Below are positions 1 through 7,512 of a stretch of 64,000 nt of DNA, piece by piece. Numbering within the stretch: the first letter of the stretch is position 1; every line of letters starts with the position of its first letter. A program made the translations under genes and the position numbers. The notes beneath the pieces are model-generated. The model was not told the DNA's origin, ran no database searches, and saw only the letters and a program-made list of their open reading frames with translations. This DNA is from an uncultured Alphaproteobacteria bacterium (lineage in GTDB: Bacteria; Pseudomonadota; Alphaproteobacteria; RF32; CAG-239), in assembly GCA_944393695.1 (NCBI GenBank), contig CALYAY010000001.1:1-64000 (forward strand). The letters run 5' to 3'.

Positions 1-459
1 CAGATTAATCAGCTGGCCGCCGACTCGTCTTACAAAGGTGTTAACCTGTTGAAAGACGGCGAAAGCCTGAAGATTGTCTTCAACGAAGACCGTTCTTCTT
101 CGATCACGGTTCAGGGTAAATCTGCCGACGTGACCGGTTTAGGTCTGGCCAACGTTTCTGCTGAAGATTGGTCAACCAATGACGGTGTTGATGCAACGAT
201 TACCGCAATTGAAGGTGCTGTTTCCAAACTGCGTGATATGGCGAGCGAGTTCGGTAACAACTACTCCATCGTTCAGACCCGTCAGGATTTCACCGAAAAC
301 CTGATTAACGTTCTGGAAGAAGGCGCAGATAACCTGACATTGGCCGACATGAACGAAGAATCCGCCAACATGCTGGCTCTGCAGACCAGACAGCAGCTGG
401 CCATCAACTCTCTGAGTTTGGCTTCTCAGGCTGCCCAGTCCGTGTTGAGCTTGTTCTAA
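1..459 (+). CDS. Flagellin, C-terminal part (cut by window edge)
   Basis: This is the 3' end of a flagellin gene; frame 1 is open from base 1, so the true start lies before the window. The last ~135 residues nearly match the C-terminal D0/D1 region of the complete flagellin at 30812-31969, ending in the same SQAAQSVLSLF tail. The flagellin C-terminus forms the inner coiled-coil core of the filament and the export/chaperone contact surface. The differences sit in the segment around residues 15-60, the outer part of the retained region. A strong terminator follows 28 bases after the stop. The two flagellin genes are about 31 kb apart. Confidence 0.93.
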   Translation, partial: QINQLAADSSYKGVNLLKDGESLKIVFNEDRSSSITVQGKSADVTGLGLANVSAEDWSTNDGVDATITAIEGAVSKLRDMASEFGNNYSIVQTRQDFTENLINVLEEGADNLTLADMNEESANMLALQTRQQLAINSLSLASQAAQSVLSLF

Positions 460-486
460 TCATTCGGTTGATAACAAGAAATGTGA

Positions 487-513
487 GGCTGTCCGAAAGG
501 ACAGCCTTTTTTT
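487..513 (+). terminator. Intrinsic terminator of flagellin gene
   Basis: GGCTGTCC, loop GAAA, GGACAGCC, then seven T residues. It lies directly downstream of the flagellin stop and points in the same direction. Confidence 0.9.
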
Positions 514-514
514 A

Positions 515-750
515 TCCCCCTCAACCTCCTCTCCCCCTAAAATCTTAGGGGGAGTTAGAGAGGGTTTCATATTCAAACAAAATAAAACTGTCATCCCTCG
601 TTCAGCGCCAGTCTGAACGTCAAGGGATCTTCAAATTTGTCACCCTCTCATAGATGAGAGGGCCGGGGAGAGCAAATCCTGCCTTACCCCCTCCCTAAAG
701 AGTTAGGGAGGGCAAGGGAGGGTTTGATAACATCTGCCTATCTTCCCCCC
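515..750. repeat. Palindromic repeat cluster 1
   Basis: This gene-free stretch consists of short palindromes that recur elsewhere in the window: a CCCCCTAAAATCTTAGGGGG unit, the CCCTCGTTCAG/CTGAACG unit, a CCCTCTCAT/ATGAGAGGG unit and a second CCCTCCCTAA/TTAGGGAGGG unit. The same order recurs at 32218-32436, and part of it at 30441-30590. The short frames crossing it have no start signals and are not genes. Confidence 0.85.
588..677. repeat. Two-part palindromic module, copy 1
   Basis: About 90 bases made of a GTTCAG/CTGAAC imperfect palindrome enclosed by ATCCCT/AGGGAT, followed by CCCTCTCAT/ATGAGAGGG and a CCGGGGAGAGC tail. Near-identical copies occur at 30496-30586 and 32275-32364, and the first half alone at 55251-55294. 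Confidence 0.85.
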
Positions 751-751
751 C

Positions 752-985
752 TCACTTAATCAAAATCTTAACCCGAACCCCGTACACCGACGCCAACATC
801 AAAAGATGCTTCAAAGAAAACGAACGCCCGTTTTCTATCATCTCAATCCGGCTGACTGAAATTCCGCAGACCTCCGACACTTCGGGCAGACTCAACTCTT
901 TCTTATTACGCAAAAACTTCAAACGAACGCCCATATCCCGTTTGATACAAAAAATCCGATATTTAATTTTCTTTTTGGAAACCAT
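752..985 (-). CDS. Small XRE-type HTH regulator, copy 1
   Basis: A 77-residue basic protein. Residues ~20-65 look like a Cro/CI (XRE) helix-turn-helix: RLKFLRNKKELSLPEVSE, then CGISVSRIEMIENGRSFSL. It therefore probably binds DNA, or possibly the adjacent RNA. The start is ATG 985, because AAAGGAG lies 8 bases upstream; a GTG at 994 falls inside that ribosome-binding site and would make the two paralogs unequal. The second copy (32439-32672) is also 77 residues and differs at only about three positions. The gene follows the terminator of a structured RNA, so its expression probably needs read-through. It is convergent with the flagellin gene. Confidence 0.75.
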   Translation of the reverse strand: MVSKKKIKYRIFCIKRDMGVRLKFLRNKKELSLPEVSEVCGISVSRIEMIENGRSFSLKHLLMLASVYGVRVKILIK

Positions 986-1010
986 AATTCTCACTCCTTT
1001 AATCTGTTAC

Positions 1011-1047
1011 CCAAAACAAAACCTGCCTCACATAATCGCAAAGCAGG
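1011..1047 (-). terminator. Terminator between structured RNA and HTH gene, copy 1
   Basis: On the minus strand CCTGC and GCAGG form a short stem followed by TTTTGTTTT. It ends about 26 bases before the HTH start codon. Confidence 0.65.
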
Positions 1048-1173
1048 CGGAGCTCAAAAGCTGTAAACATACAGTCGTCCCTATTCAATATATTCAGGAC
1101 ACTCCGCCCCATAGCGGAGAATATCATCGTTTAGATGCTTTTGAGACACCACCGGCGACCTCTCGCCGGCAAC
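1011..1173 (-). ncRNA. Candidate structured RNA upstream of HTH gene, copy 1
   Basis: About 160 nt between a consensus-like promoter (1178-1206) and an intrinsic terminator (1011-1047). Helices, in plus coordinates: 1152-1158 with 1163-1169 (7 bp, 4-nt loop); 1053-1061 with 1137-1145 (9 bp), enclosing three hairpins at 1102-1119, 1077-1100 and 1061-1074. The second copy at 32702-32859 keeps these helices with paired base changes. The GGCGGAG in the 1102-1119 hairpin could instead pair with CTCCGCC just before the terminator, which would allow an alternative fold. I do not recognise it as a known RNA family. It could be a small RNA or a leader controlling the HTH gene. Confidence 0.65.
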
Positions 1174-1177
1174 ACCT

Positions 1178-1206
1178 ATGATAAAAGAACATCCCTAAAT
1201 TTGCAA
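1178..1206 (-). promoter_or_regulatory. Sigma-70-type promoter of structured RNA, copy 1
   Basis: On the minus strand -35 TTGCAA (1201-1206), 17-base spacer, -10 TATCAT (1178-1183). The predicted start is near 1173. The second copy has the same TTGCAA and the same 17-base spacing. Confidence 0.7.
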
Positions 1207-1211
1207 GCCAT

Positions 1212-1249
1212 AAAAAAATTCCCCCTTCTTTCAAAGAAGGGGGAAAAAC
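1212..1249 (-). terminator. Terminator of ettA
   Basis: A 13-bp stem TTCCCCCTTCTTT/AAAGAAGGGGGAA with a T-run on either strand. It separates ettA from the promoter of the structured RNA. Confidence 0.85.
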
Positions 1250-1261
1250 ACCAAACACCGC

Positions 1262-2941
1262 CTAGCGGCTCAACGGCTTATATTTAATTGCATGCGGATT
1301 ACAGGCATCATCACCCAGACGGCGGCGCTTGTCCTTTTCATACTCCTCAAAGTTGCCCTCAAACCACACCACCTGTGAATCTCCTTCATAAGCCAGAATA
1401 TGCGTCGCCAACCTGTCCAAAAACCAACGGTCGTGCGAAGTCACCAGCACACACCCCGGATAAGCCATAATCCCCTCTTCCAGCGAACGCAGCGTATCCA
1501 CATCCAAATCATTCGTCGGCTCGTCCAGCAGCAAAACATTAGCCCCTTTGCGCAGCATTTTCGCCAAATGCACGCGGTTTCGCTCACCGCCGGAAAGCTG
1601 CCCCACTTTTTTCTGCTGGTCGGCGCCCTTAAAGTTAAACTGCCCCACATAAGCCCGGGAAGGCATTTCTTTTTTGCCCAGCTGAATAATATCCAGCCCG
1701 TCCGAAATCTCCTCCCACACGGTTTTATCCGGATTCAGCTCGTCACGGGTCTGATCGACATATCCCAGATCAACCGTCTCACCGATACGGATTTCCCCGG
1801 AATCCGGCTTTTCCTGACCGGTAATCATGCGGAACAAAGTCGTCTTACCGGCACCATTCGGCCCGATAATGCCGACAATCGCCCCCTTGGGAATCTTAAA
1901 CGACAAATCATCAATCAACAGCCTGTCGCCATATCCTTTGCTGAGATGATTCGCCTCAATCACCAGATCTCCCAAACGCTCCGTCATCGGAATACTGATA
2001 TGAGCCTGAGTAATTTTCTCCTTAGTTGCCACCGACAACAGCTCATCATAAGCGTTAATACGGGCTTTTGACTTTGCCTGTCTGGCCTTGGGATTCTTGC
2101 GTATCCATTCCAGTTCGTTGGCCAGGGTCCGCTGCCGGGCGCTTTCTTCTTTGGCTTCCTGCGCCAGACGTTTTTCCTTCTGTTCCAGCCACGAACTGTA
2201 ATTTCCCTCATACGGAATTCCCTGTCCCCGGTCAAGCTCCAGAATCCACCCGGTCACATTATCCAAAAAGTAGCGGTCATGCGTCACCATCACCACCGTG
2301 CCGCGATAATCCTTCAAATGCTTTTCCAGCCAGGCCACCGATTCTGCATCCAGATGGTTGGTTGGCTCATCCAACAGGAGCATATCCGGCTTTTGCAACA
2401 GCAGACGGCACAAGGCCACCCGGCGCTTTTCTCCGCCCGAAAGCTTGGTAACATCGGCATCCGCCGGCGGACAGCGCAGCGCATCCATGGCAATCTGGAT
2501 AGTCCGCTCCAAATCCCATCCCTCACAGGCGTCAATCTGTTCCTGCAGCGCGGCCTGTTCCTCAATCAGCGCATTCATCTCCTCGTCCGACATCGGCTCG
2601 GCAAATTTCATCGACACTTCTTCATAGCGCTTCAGCAAATCGCGCACTTCGCCCACGCCGTCCATAATATTTTCCATCACGTTTTTAGACGGATCAAGCT
2701 GCGGTTCCTGTTCCAGATACCCCACCTTCACGCCTTCTGCCGGCCAGGCCTCGCCGTTAAATTCCTTGTCAACCCCGGCCATAATCTTCAACAATGTTGA
2801 TTTACCGGCACCATTCACGCCCAACACGCCGATTTTTGCTCCCGGCAGAAAAGAAAGAGTAATCCCCTTAAACAGCTCGCGACCGTTTGGAAAGACTTTG
2901 GTCAGATTTTGCATCACGAAAATATATTGATATGCGGCCAT
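1262..2941 (-). CDS. ettA: Energy-dependent translational throttle protein EttA (ABC-F ATPase)
   Basis: A 559-residue soluble ABC-F ATPase that binds the ribosomal E site and gates the first elongation step according to ATP/ADP. Two ABC domains are visible: Walker [10 protein letters not shown] near residue 41 with LSGGE near 165, and GPNGAGKTT near 360 with LSGGE near 455. The EttA-type linker region ([19 protein letters not shown]) lies between them. Length matches E. coli EttA (555). ATG 2941 is chosen because AGGAG precedes it and the protein then begins [10 protein letters not shown], like known EttA; an upstream in-frame codon at 3007 would add 22 residues without homology. It is divergent from the gene at 3053. 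Confidence 0.96.
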   Translation of the reverse strand: MAAYQYIFVMQNLTKVFPNGRELFKGITLSFLPGAKIGVLGVNGAGKSTLLKIMAGVDKEFNGEAWPAEGVKVGYLEQEPQLDPSKNVMENIMDGVGEVRDLLKRYEEVSMKFAEPMSDEEMNALIEEQAALQEQIDACEGWDLERTIQIAMDALRCPPADADVTKLSGGEKRRVALCRLLLQKPDMLLLDEPTNHLDAESVAWLEKHLKDYRGTVVMVTHDRYFLDNVTGWILELDRGQGIPYEGNYSSWLEQKEKRLAQEAKEESARQRTLANELEWIRKNPKARQAKSKARINAYDELLSVATKEKITQAHISIPMTERLGDLVIEANHLSKGYGDRLLIDDLSFKIPKGAIVGIIGPNGAGKTTLFRMITGQEKPDSGEIRIGETVDLGYVDQTRDELNPDKTVWEEISDGLDIIQLGKKEMPSRAYVGQFNFKGADQQKKVGQLSGGERNRVHLAKMLRKGANVLLLDEPTNDLDVDTLRSLEEGIMAYPGCVLVTSHDRWFLDRLATHILAYEGDSQVVWFEGNFEEYEKDKRRRLGDDACNPHAIKYKPLSR

Positions 2942-3052
2942 ATTGCCCTTTCTCCTTAAATTAAAATTAACCTGCGCCGAGTATAGCGGAATTTTTAGAA
3001 GTTGCAATCATTAAAAAAAACAGATATTATGGATATAGAGCAGGAGCGCGTT

Positions 3053-3814
3053 ATGAACCGAGAGAAAAGCATTATACTGAAATCCAAATTATACAAAGCC
3101 ATCCCCCGCGAAAATTATGACTTTCTGACCGAACTTTACGGTTGCGTTGACTACCGGAACTATTCTCCCGTAAAACGGCTGGAAAAAGCCATCGGCATCC
3201 GCGGCATTTATCACCGTTACCGCTTTCCCGGCGATGTTTCGCCCGAAGATTATGAAGACATGATGAAACCCATCCGCGTATTTGAAATGATAGAACGCGG
3301 CTTAACGCCTGAAACCCCGCAAACCTCCGCCGTCATCAACGGCCTGGCTCAGATAAAGCCCCAGTTTTTAAACGAAATCCGCGCCATGCACCGGGAACTC
3401 ATCCGCCTCAATCCCGAATTACAGGATATTGTTCCCCTGCGCCCCAACGAAATCCGCAGTTATGTAGCCATAATTTCCGGTGCCTGCTCGGGTTTTCCGC
3501 CGGAAGACATTGCCTCCTTCAACCATGCTTCAGAATCCCCCGAAGCCAATCAGCGGCTCAACCGGCGCAAACGTGAAATGTCAGATGAAATCGAAAAAAT
3601 CAGCGGCCAAAAAGGCGACAGCTTCACCAACCGCGACGGCAAAGTCTGCTATCGGGGCTTAATCGAAAACTGGTGCCCTTCCGAAAAAACTTTCCAGGAA
3701 ATTTTGCGCAAAACCAAAATCCGCTACCCGGACAAAGAAAAACACCCGGCCCCAACCGCCGACATCCGAGGCTATCAAAGCTTCCTGGAAAACCGAGGAT
3801 ATTACGACGACTGA
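3053..3814 (+). CDS. Hypothetical protein, 253 aa
   Basis: I do not recognise the family. The protein is soluble, with no signal peptide or membrane segment, and rich in charged residues and prolines. Its parts are a helical N-terminus (MNREKSIILKSKLYKAIP), a central basic stretch RLNRRKREMSDEIEKISG, and a C-terminus ending RGYYDD. ATG 3053 is used because AGGAG lies 6 bases upstream; an in-frame ATG at 3029 lacks such a site. It stands alone between ettA (divergent) and a convergent secreted protein. Codon use resembles the neighbours. Confidence 0.75.
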   Translation: MNREKSIILKSKLYKAIPRENYDFLTELYGCVDYRNYSPVKRLEKAIGIRGIYHRYRFPGDVSPEDYEDMMKPIRVFEMIERGLTPETPQTSAVINGLAQIKPQFLNEIRAMHRELIRLNPELQDIVPLRPNEIRSYVAIISGACSGFPPEDIASFNHASESPEANQRLNRRKREMSDEIEKISGQKGDSFTNRDGKVCYRGLIENWCPSEKTFQEILRKTKIRYPDKEKHPAPTADIRGYQSFLENRGYYDD

Positions 3815-3820
3815 AAAATC

Positions 3821-4483
3821 CTAACGCCAACGCCCCTTAACATGACCGATACCTCCGGAATCCGGAGCCGGAGCCACCCTCTGCGAAGGCTTGACGCTTG
3901 GCATACCCGAAGCACCGGCAGCCTCTGCCCCGCCTGAAGCATTTTGATATACCGTCTGCACCGCACCGTCTTCACCCAGCGCCTTAATCTGAATATCGCC
4001 CACTTTCAGCTTGGCTCCGCCGTCATAAATACTTTTGGCATTATCCGCCGGATTTCCCTCCTTGCGATAAATCAGGCTGGCATCATAAGGCTGCCGCGGC
4101 GTCACGATTGTTCCGTCAGGCATCTTCAGCGTCCCGTCGGCATACAGCGTCATTTTAAAAATCGCCTGCCGGTCAAACCGCCGGTTAATCTCGTCGCAAT
4201 CATACAAACCATCATATTGCTTCGACATATAGGCGTTGGCTTTTTCCTCATTATAGGCATACATCCCTTCCGCCTGCATATTATTGCTGACCGCCTTTGA
4301 AATCAAAATCGCCCGGGCCAGCAGCTCAAACGTATCATACTTTGACGCCCCGCAGGCCAGACCCTGTCCGGCCACGGCCCCCAAAGCCCGCACTTCATCC
4401 AGATAAGCCATCTGTGCCCAACCCCGCACCGGCGCCAGACACAACCCGCAACCCAAAATAAATGCCGCTGTTTTTTTCATCAT
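3821..4483 (-). CDS. Secreted hypothetical protein
   Basis: About 220 residues with a clear signal peptide (MKKTAAFILGCGLCLAPV, cleavage near GWAQ), so it probably acts in the periplasm. The mature part has two cysteines near residues 45 and 95 that could form a disulfide, a small beta-like section (LYADGTLKMPDGTIVTP), and a low-complexity Gly/Ala/Ser/Pro tail. AGGAG lies 4 bases before ATG 4483 and 7 before ATG 4480; either may be used. No enzyme motif is visible. It is convergent with the preceding gene, with 6 bases between the stops. Confidence 0.72.
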   Translation of the reverse strand: MMKKTAAFILGCGLCLAPVRGWAQMAYLDEVRALGAVAGQGLACGASKYDTFELLARAILISKAVSNNMQAEGMYAYNEEKANAYMSKQYDGLYDCDEINRRFDRQAIFKMTLYADGTLKMPDGTIVTPRQPYDASLIYRKEGNPADNAKSIYDGGAKLKVGDIQIKALGEDGAVQTVYQNASGGAEAAGASGMPSVKPSQRVAPAPDSGGIGHVKGRWR

Positions 4484-4562
4484 GTTTCTCCTGAAAAACA
4501 TTGCCGATTATATCCGATTATAAAGGAATATCAAGTTTTTTGCCTGTTTTCCAAAATTTTGG

Positions 4563-4591
4563 TTGACAAATCCGCCTTTTTATCATAAGTT
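4563..4591 (+). promoter_or_regulatory. Possible promoter of rpmJ
   Basis: -35 TTGACA (4563-4568), 17-base spacer, weak -10 TAAGTT (4586-4591), upstream of the rpmJ ribosome-binding site AAAGGAAG. The -10 is a poor match. Confidence 0.4.
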
Positions 4592-4620
4592 TCAGGCAAA
4601 TCTTAAAAAAAGGAAGAAAA

Positions 4621-4746
4621 ATGAAAGTATACAGCTCTTTAAAATCTAAGAAACTGCGCGGCAAAGGCTGCAAAATTGTACGCCGCCACGGCCGTATTTA
4701 TGTTATCAATAAGCAAAATCCCAAACTGAAAGCCCGTCAGGGATAA
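4621..4746 (+). CDS. rpmJ: 50S ribosomal protein L36
   Basis: A 41-residue protein, [11 protein letters not shown] ... KARQG, typical of L36 at both ends (MK start, RQG end, central [10 protein letters not shown]). L36 sits in the large subunit and stabilises 23S rRNA domains. This is the zinc-independent form: the CxxC...C...H zinc ligands of the classic form are mostly absent, leaving a single Cys. This form is common in Alphaproteobacteria. AAAGGAAG lies upstream. The gene is a single unit ended by the terminator at 4781-4807. It is next to rpmH rather than in a ribosomal protein operon. Confidence 0.93.
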   Translation: MKVYSSLKSKKLRGKGCKIVRRHGRIYVINKQNPKLKARQG

Positions 4747-4780
4747 TTTATTGCATACGGTTTCAGATAATTTGTAAAAA

Positions 4781-4807
4781 GCCTGCAGTAATCAAGCAGG
4801 CTTTTTT
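4781..4807 (+). terminator. Terminator of rpmJ
   Basis: GCCTGC / GCAGGC stem followed by six T residues. Confidence 0.88.
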
Positions 4808-4838
4808 CATGTCCCCTGAAGCAAAAAACATATTTTTC

Positions 4839-4867
4839 TTGACAATTCAGGCATTCACCGTTATAAA
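4839..4867 (+). promoter_or_regulatory. Promoter of the rpmH-rnpA-yidD-yidC group
   Basis: -35 TTGACA (4839-4844), 17-base spacer, -10 TATAAA (4862-4867), giving a leader of about 75 bases before rpmH. A near-consensus promoter fits a highly expressed ribosomal protein gene. Confidence 0.75.
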
Positions 4868-4949
4868 CAGGCTGTTCCGAGGCCTGATAAATATCAGGCT
4901 TAAATAATCAATAACCGGGGATTAACCCCATTTTAACCGGAGAAAATAA

Positions 4950-5084
4950 ATGAAACGCACTTATCAGCCGAGCAAATTGGTTAGAACGCGCCGCCACGGT
5001 TTTCGTGCCCGCATGGCTACCAAAAGCGGACGCAAGGTATTGGCAGCCCGCCGTGCCAGAGGTCGTGCTAAAATTTCTGCTTAA
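4950..5084 (+). CDS. rpmH: 50S ribosomal protein L34
   Basis: A 44-residue, strongly basic protein starting [12 protein letters not shown] with the family signature [19 protein letters not shown]34 is a small large-subunit protein. GGAG lies 7 bases before the ATG. rnpA begins 10 bases after its stop, the conserved rpmH-rnpA pair. Confidence 0.97.
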   Translation: MKRTYQPSKLVRTRRHGFRARMATKSGRKVLAARRARGRAKISA

Positions 5085-5094
5085 TCGTTGACTT

Positions 5095-5520
5095 ATGGAA
5101 ATTTTAACCCTCAAAAAGCGTAAAGATTTTGTAAGAGTCGCCGCGCAAGGACTGAAAATGGTCACATCTTCGGTCATTGTGCAGGCGGCTCAAAATCTAT
5201 CCGGAGAAGACGATAAAATCTACGTCGGCTACACCACCACCCGCAAACTGGGCAAAGCCCACACCCGCAACCGCATCCGCCGGCGCCTGCGTGCTGCCGT
5301 GCGTGAACTTTTCCCTGCTCATGCCGCCGCCGGTTACACTTATGTTCTGATCGGCCGCTACAACACCGAAGACTGCCCCTATAAAACTCTGTGCAAAGAC
5401 CTTCGCTGGGGCTTAAAAAAGATTTTTGCCCTTCCTTCCGCCCACACCCAACCTGTCGTTGCCTCCGATGATAAAACTGTTGAAACATTTTCTGCAAAAC
5501 CTTCTGATTCTGCCGATTAA
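5095..5520 (+). CDS. rnpA: Ribonuclease P protein component
   Basis: A 141-residue protein partner of RNase P RNA, helping it bind and cut the 5' leader of tRNA precursors. The family signature [14 protein letters not shown] lies at residues 53-66, the RNA-binding RNR helix; the N-terminal [10 protein letters not shown] segment is also typical. The last ~25 residues (after position 115) are a low-complexity tail beyond the usual ~115-120, and its coding region overlaps yidD by 53 bases. The order rpmH-rnpA-yidD-yidC is the classic arrangement. Confidence 0.95.
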   Translation: MEILTLKKRKDFVRVAAQGLKMVTSSVIVQAAQNLSGEDDKIYVGYTTTRKLGKAHTRNRIRRRLRAAVRELFPAHAAAGYTYVLIGRYNTEDCPYKTLCKDLRWGLKKIFALPSAHTQPVVASDDKTVETFSAKPSDSAD

Positions 5521-5731
5521 ACTTTATCAATACGGCATATCTCCCCTGTTACCGGGGGTCTGCCGCTATCGTCCGACTTGTTCTCAATACATGATTGAAG
5601 CCATCAAAATCCACGGCCCGTTCAAAGGCCTTTGGCTGGGCATTAAACGTCTGCTGCGCTGCCATCCTTGGGGCGGCTCGGGCTATGACCCCGTCCCTCC
5701 CCGGGATAAAAAGACTGACAACCGCGGATAA
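5468..5731 (+). CDS. yidD: Membrane protein insertion efficiency factor YidD
   Basis: An 87-residue protein with the complete YidD signature: [20 protein letters not shown], then [13 protein letters not shown] and [16 protein letters not shown]. The three conserved cysteines are present. It is a small inner-membrane-associated protein that assists YidC. The start at 5468 ([11 protein letters not shown]) gives normal family length; it lies inside the rnpA coding end, in another frame, implying translational coupling. A codon at 5426 would add 14 atypical Pro-rich residues. Confidence 0.94.
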   Translation: MIKLLKHFLQNLLILPIKLYQYGISPLLPGVCRYRPTCSQYMIEAIKIHGPFKGLWLGIKRLLRCHPWGGSGYDPVPPRDKKTDNRG

Positions 5732-5829
5732 TTCCTTGCTTTTACAAAAAATATAGATTAAATAATCTATTAATTAAATTTCAGACAATAAACCGCCCGT
5801 ACTGTTCAGCGGTTTTAACGGAGTAACTA

Positions 5830-7506
5830 ATGAACGAAGACGAAAATACAAATTTCAAAAGCCTGTTTTTGGCCATTATCTTATGCGTAGGCGTCATTAT
5901 GCTAAGCAACTACCTGTTTCCCGTAAAGCATACCCCGCCCCGGCCGCAGCCGGAAGCCACCTCTCAAGTGCAGGAAATCCCGGCCGGACAACCGGAAGAA
6001 CAGCCGGCAGCGCCTCTTGAGGTTTCTCAGGCCCTGGAACAGGATTCCCGCATCAACATACAAAACGAAGCCCTCAGCGGCTCAATCCGCTTAAAAGGCG
6101 CCCGCTTTGACAACATCGTTCTCCGCAAATACAAACAAGGCCTGGAAAAAGACAGTCCCGAAATTGAGCTTTTATCACCTTCGCAGACAGCTCATCCTTA
6201 TTATGCCGAATTTGGCTGGCTATCTTCCGACAACTCGCTGAAACTGCCAAATTCGGAAACCCGCTGGACGGCAAAAGGCAAAGAACTCTCTCCCGACACC
6301 CCAATAATTCTGGAATGGAACAACGGTCAGGGATTCCGTTTTATCCGCAGCATAAAGCTTGATAAAAACTACATGTTTACCATCACTGACAGTGTCGAAA
6401 ACAACACCGGGCGGAAAGTTTCGCTGTTTCCTTACGGCCTCATCTCCCGCACCCCCGATGCTTCGGCCGCCGCTTCCGGCATTGTCCACAGCGGAATCAG
6501 CAGCGTCGTTGATAACACCCTGCACGAACTCAAGTACGACAGCTTGGACCGGGGCGAAAGCAAAGACTTCACCACTTCCGGCGGCTGGGCCGGATTCTCG
6601 GATCATTACTGGTTCAGCGCCCTGGTTCTTGACAACAATCAGGAAAGCCTGCTCAACCTGAGAAACACCAACGGCAAAAATTATCAGATTGACTACCGCG
6701 GACAAGCCATGCAGCTCCAGCCCGGCAGCATCATTTCCAACTCCGTCCGCTTTTTTGCCGGCGCCAAGGAAATCAAATTGCTGGATGACTACAAAAACAA
6801 CCTTGGCATTCCCAAGTTTGACCTGGCTGTTGATTTTGGCTGGTACTACTTCCTGACCAAACCCTTCTTCTATATTCTGGACTTTTTGTTTAATCTCATC
6901 GGCAATATGGGCTGGGCCATTTTGTTATTTGCCGCTCTGTTGCGTCTGGCCATGTTCCCCATCGCCGGCAAATCTTTCGAAAGCATGTCCAAGATGAAAA
7001 AACTCCAGCCCAAACTGGAAGTCTTAAAAGAACGCTATGGCGATGACAAAATGAAACTCCAGCAGGAAACCATGAATCTCTATCGCAAGGAAAAAATAAA
7101 CCCGGCAGCGGGCTGCCTGCCTTTGCTGATTCAAATCCCGGTATTTTTCTCCTTGTACAAAGTCCTGAATATTGCCATTGAAATCCGCCACGCCCCCTTC
7201 ATTGGCTGGATAAAAGACCTTTCGGCTCCGGATCCGCTGACCTTGTCGGTCATCACTCACCTGCCGGTTCCCGGACTGCTCGACATCGGCGTCTGGCCGA
7301 TTATCATGGGCCTGACCATGTATATTCAGCAAAAGCTTAACCCGTCTCCCGCCAACAAAGATCAGGCGCGCATGTTCGCCATGCTGCCGGTCATCTTCAC
7401 TTTCATGCTCGGGCATTTTGCTTCCGGTCTGGTCATCTATTGGACACTCAGCAACATCTTGTCCATCATTCAGCAAAAAGCCATCATGAAAAAGAACGGA
7501 GTATAA
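5830..7506 (+). CDS. yidC: Membrane protein insertase YidC
   Basis: A 558-residue inner-membrane insertase that folds proteins into the membrane alone or with SecYEG. It has an N-terminal membrane segment (residues ~10-30), a Pro/Glu/Gln-rich linker, a large periplasmic beta domain to about 340, then the conserved core. Membrane segments include LFNLIGNMGWAILLFAALLR and the QIPVFFSLYKVL region; the basic loop KLQPKLEVLKERYGDDKMK is typical. GGAG precedes the start. The length is normal for a Gram-negative YidC. engB follows after 6 bases. Confidence 0.97.
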   Translation: MNEDENTNFKSLFLAIILCVGVIMLSNYLFPVKHTPPRPQPEATSQVQEIPAGQPEEQPAAPLEVSQALEQDSRINIQNEALSGSIRLKGARFDNIVLRKYKQGLEKDSPEIELLSPSQTAHPYYAEFGWLSSDNSLKLPNSETRWTAKGKELSPDTPIILEWNNGQGFRFIRSIKLDKNYMFTITDSVENNTGRKVSLFPYGLISRTPDASAAASGIVHSGISSVVDNTLHELKYDSLDRGESKDFTTSGGWAGFSDHYWFSALVLDNNQESLLNLRNTNGKNYQIDYRGQAMQLQPGSIISNSVRFFAGAKEIKLLDDYKNNLGIPKFDLAVDFGWYYFLTKPFFYILDFLFNLIGNMGWAILLFAALLRLAMFPIAGKSFESMSKMKKLQPKLEVLKERYGDDKMKLQQETMNLYRKEKINPAAGCLPLLIQIPVFFSLYKVLNIAIEIRHAPFIGWIKDLSAPDPLTLSVITHLPVPGLLDIGVWPIIMGLTMYIQQKLNPSPANKDQARMFAMLPVIFTFMLGHFASGLVIYWTLSNILSIIQQKAIMKKNGV

Positions 7507-7512
7507 ATTTTC

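Noticed and set aside
515-750. Possible CRISPR array
   Set aside because: Repeats are different palindromic families in mixed spacing, not identical direct repeats with equal spacers, and no cas genes are present.
1011-1173. Structured RNA as 6S RNA, 4.5S RNA or tmRNA
   Set aside because: The size would suit 6S, but the multi-hairpin junction does not match the 6S rod; no SRP or tmRNA hallmark sequences were found, and two diverged copies would be unusual.
942-1181. Plus-strand frame of 79 codons across the structured RNA
   Set aside because: It overlaps the HTH start and the RNA, has no ribosome-binding site, and the second copy does not keep the frame.
752-1206. HTH/RNA cassette as an insertion sequence
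   Set aside because: No transposase, no terminal inverted repeats and no target-site duplication were visible around either copy.
1400-2800. Long plus-strand open frames opposite ettA
   Set aside because: They are antisense shadows of a clearly recognised gene; no start signals or family motifs.
4563-5520. Possible chromosome origin near rpmH-rnpA
   Set aside because: dnaA is not next to rpmH and no cluster of DnaA-box-like TTATCCACA sequences was seen.
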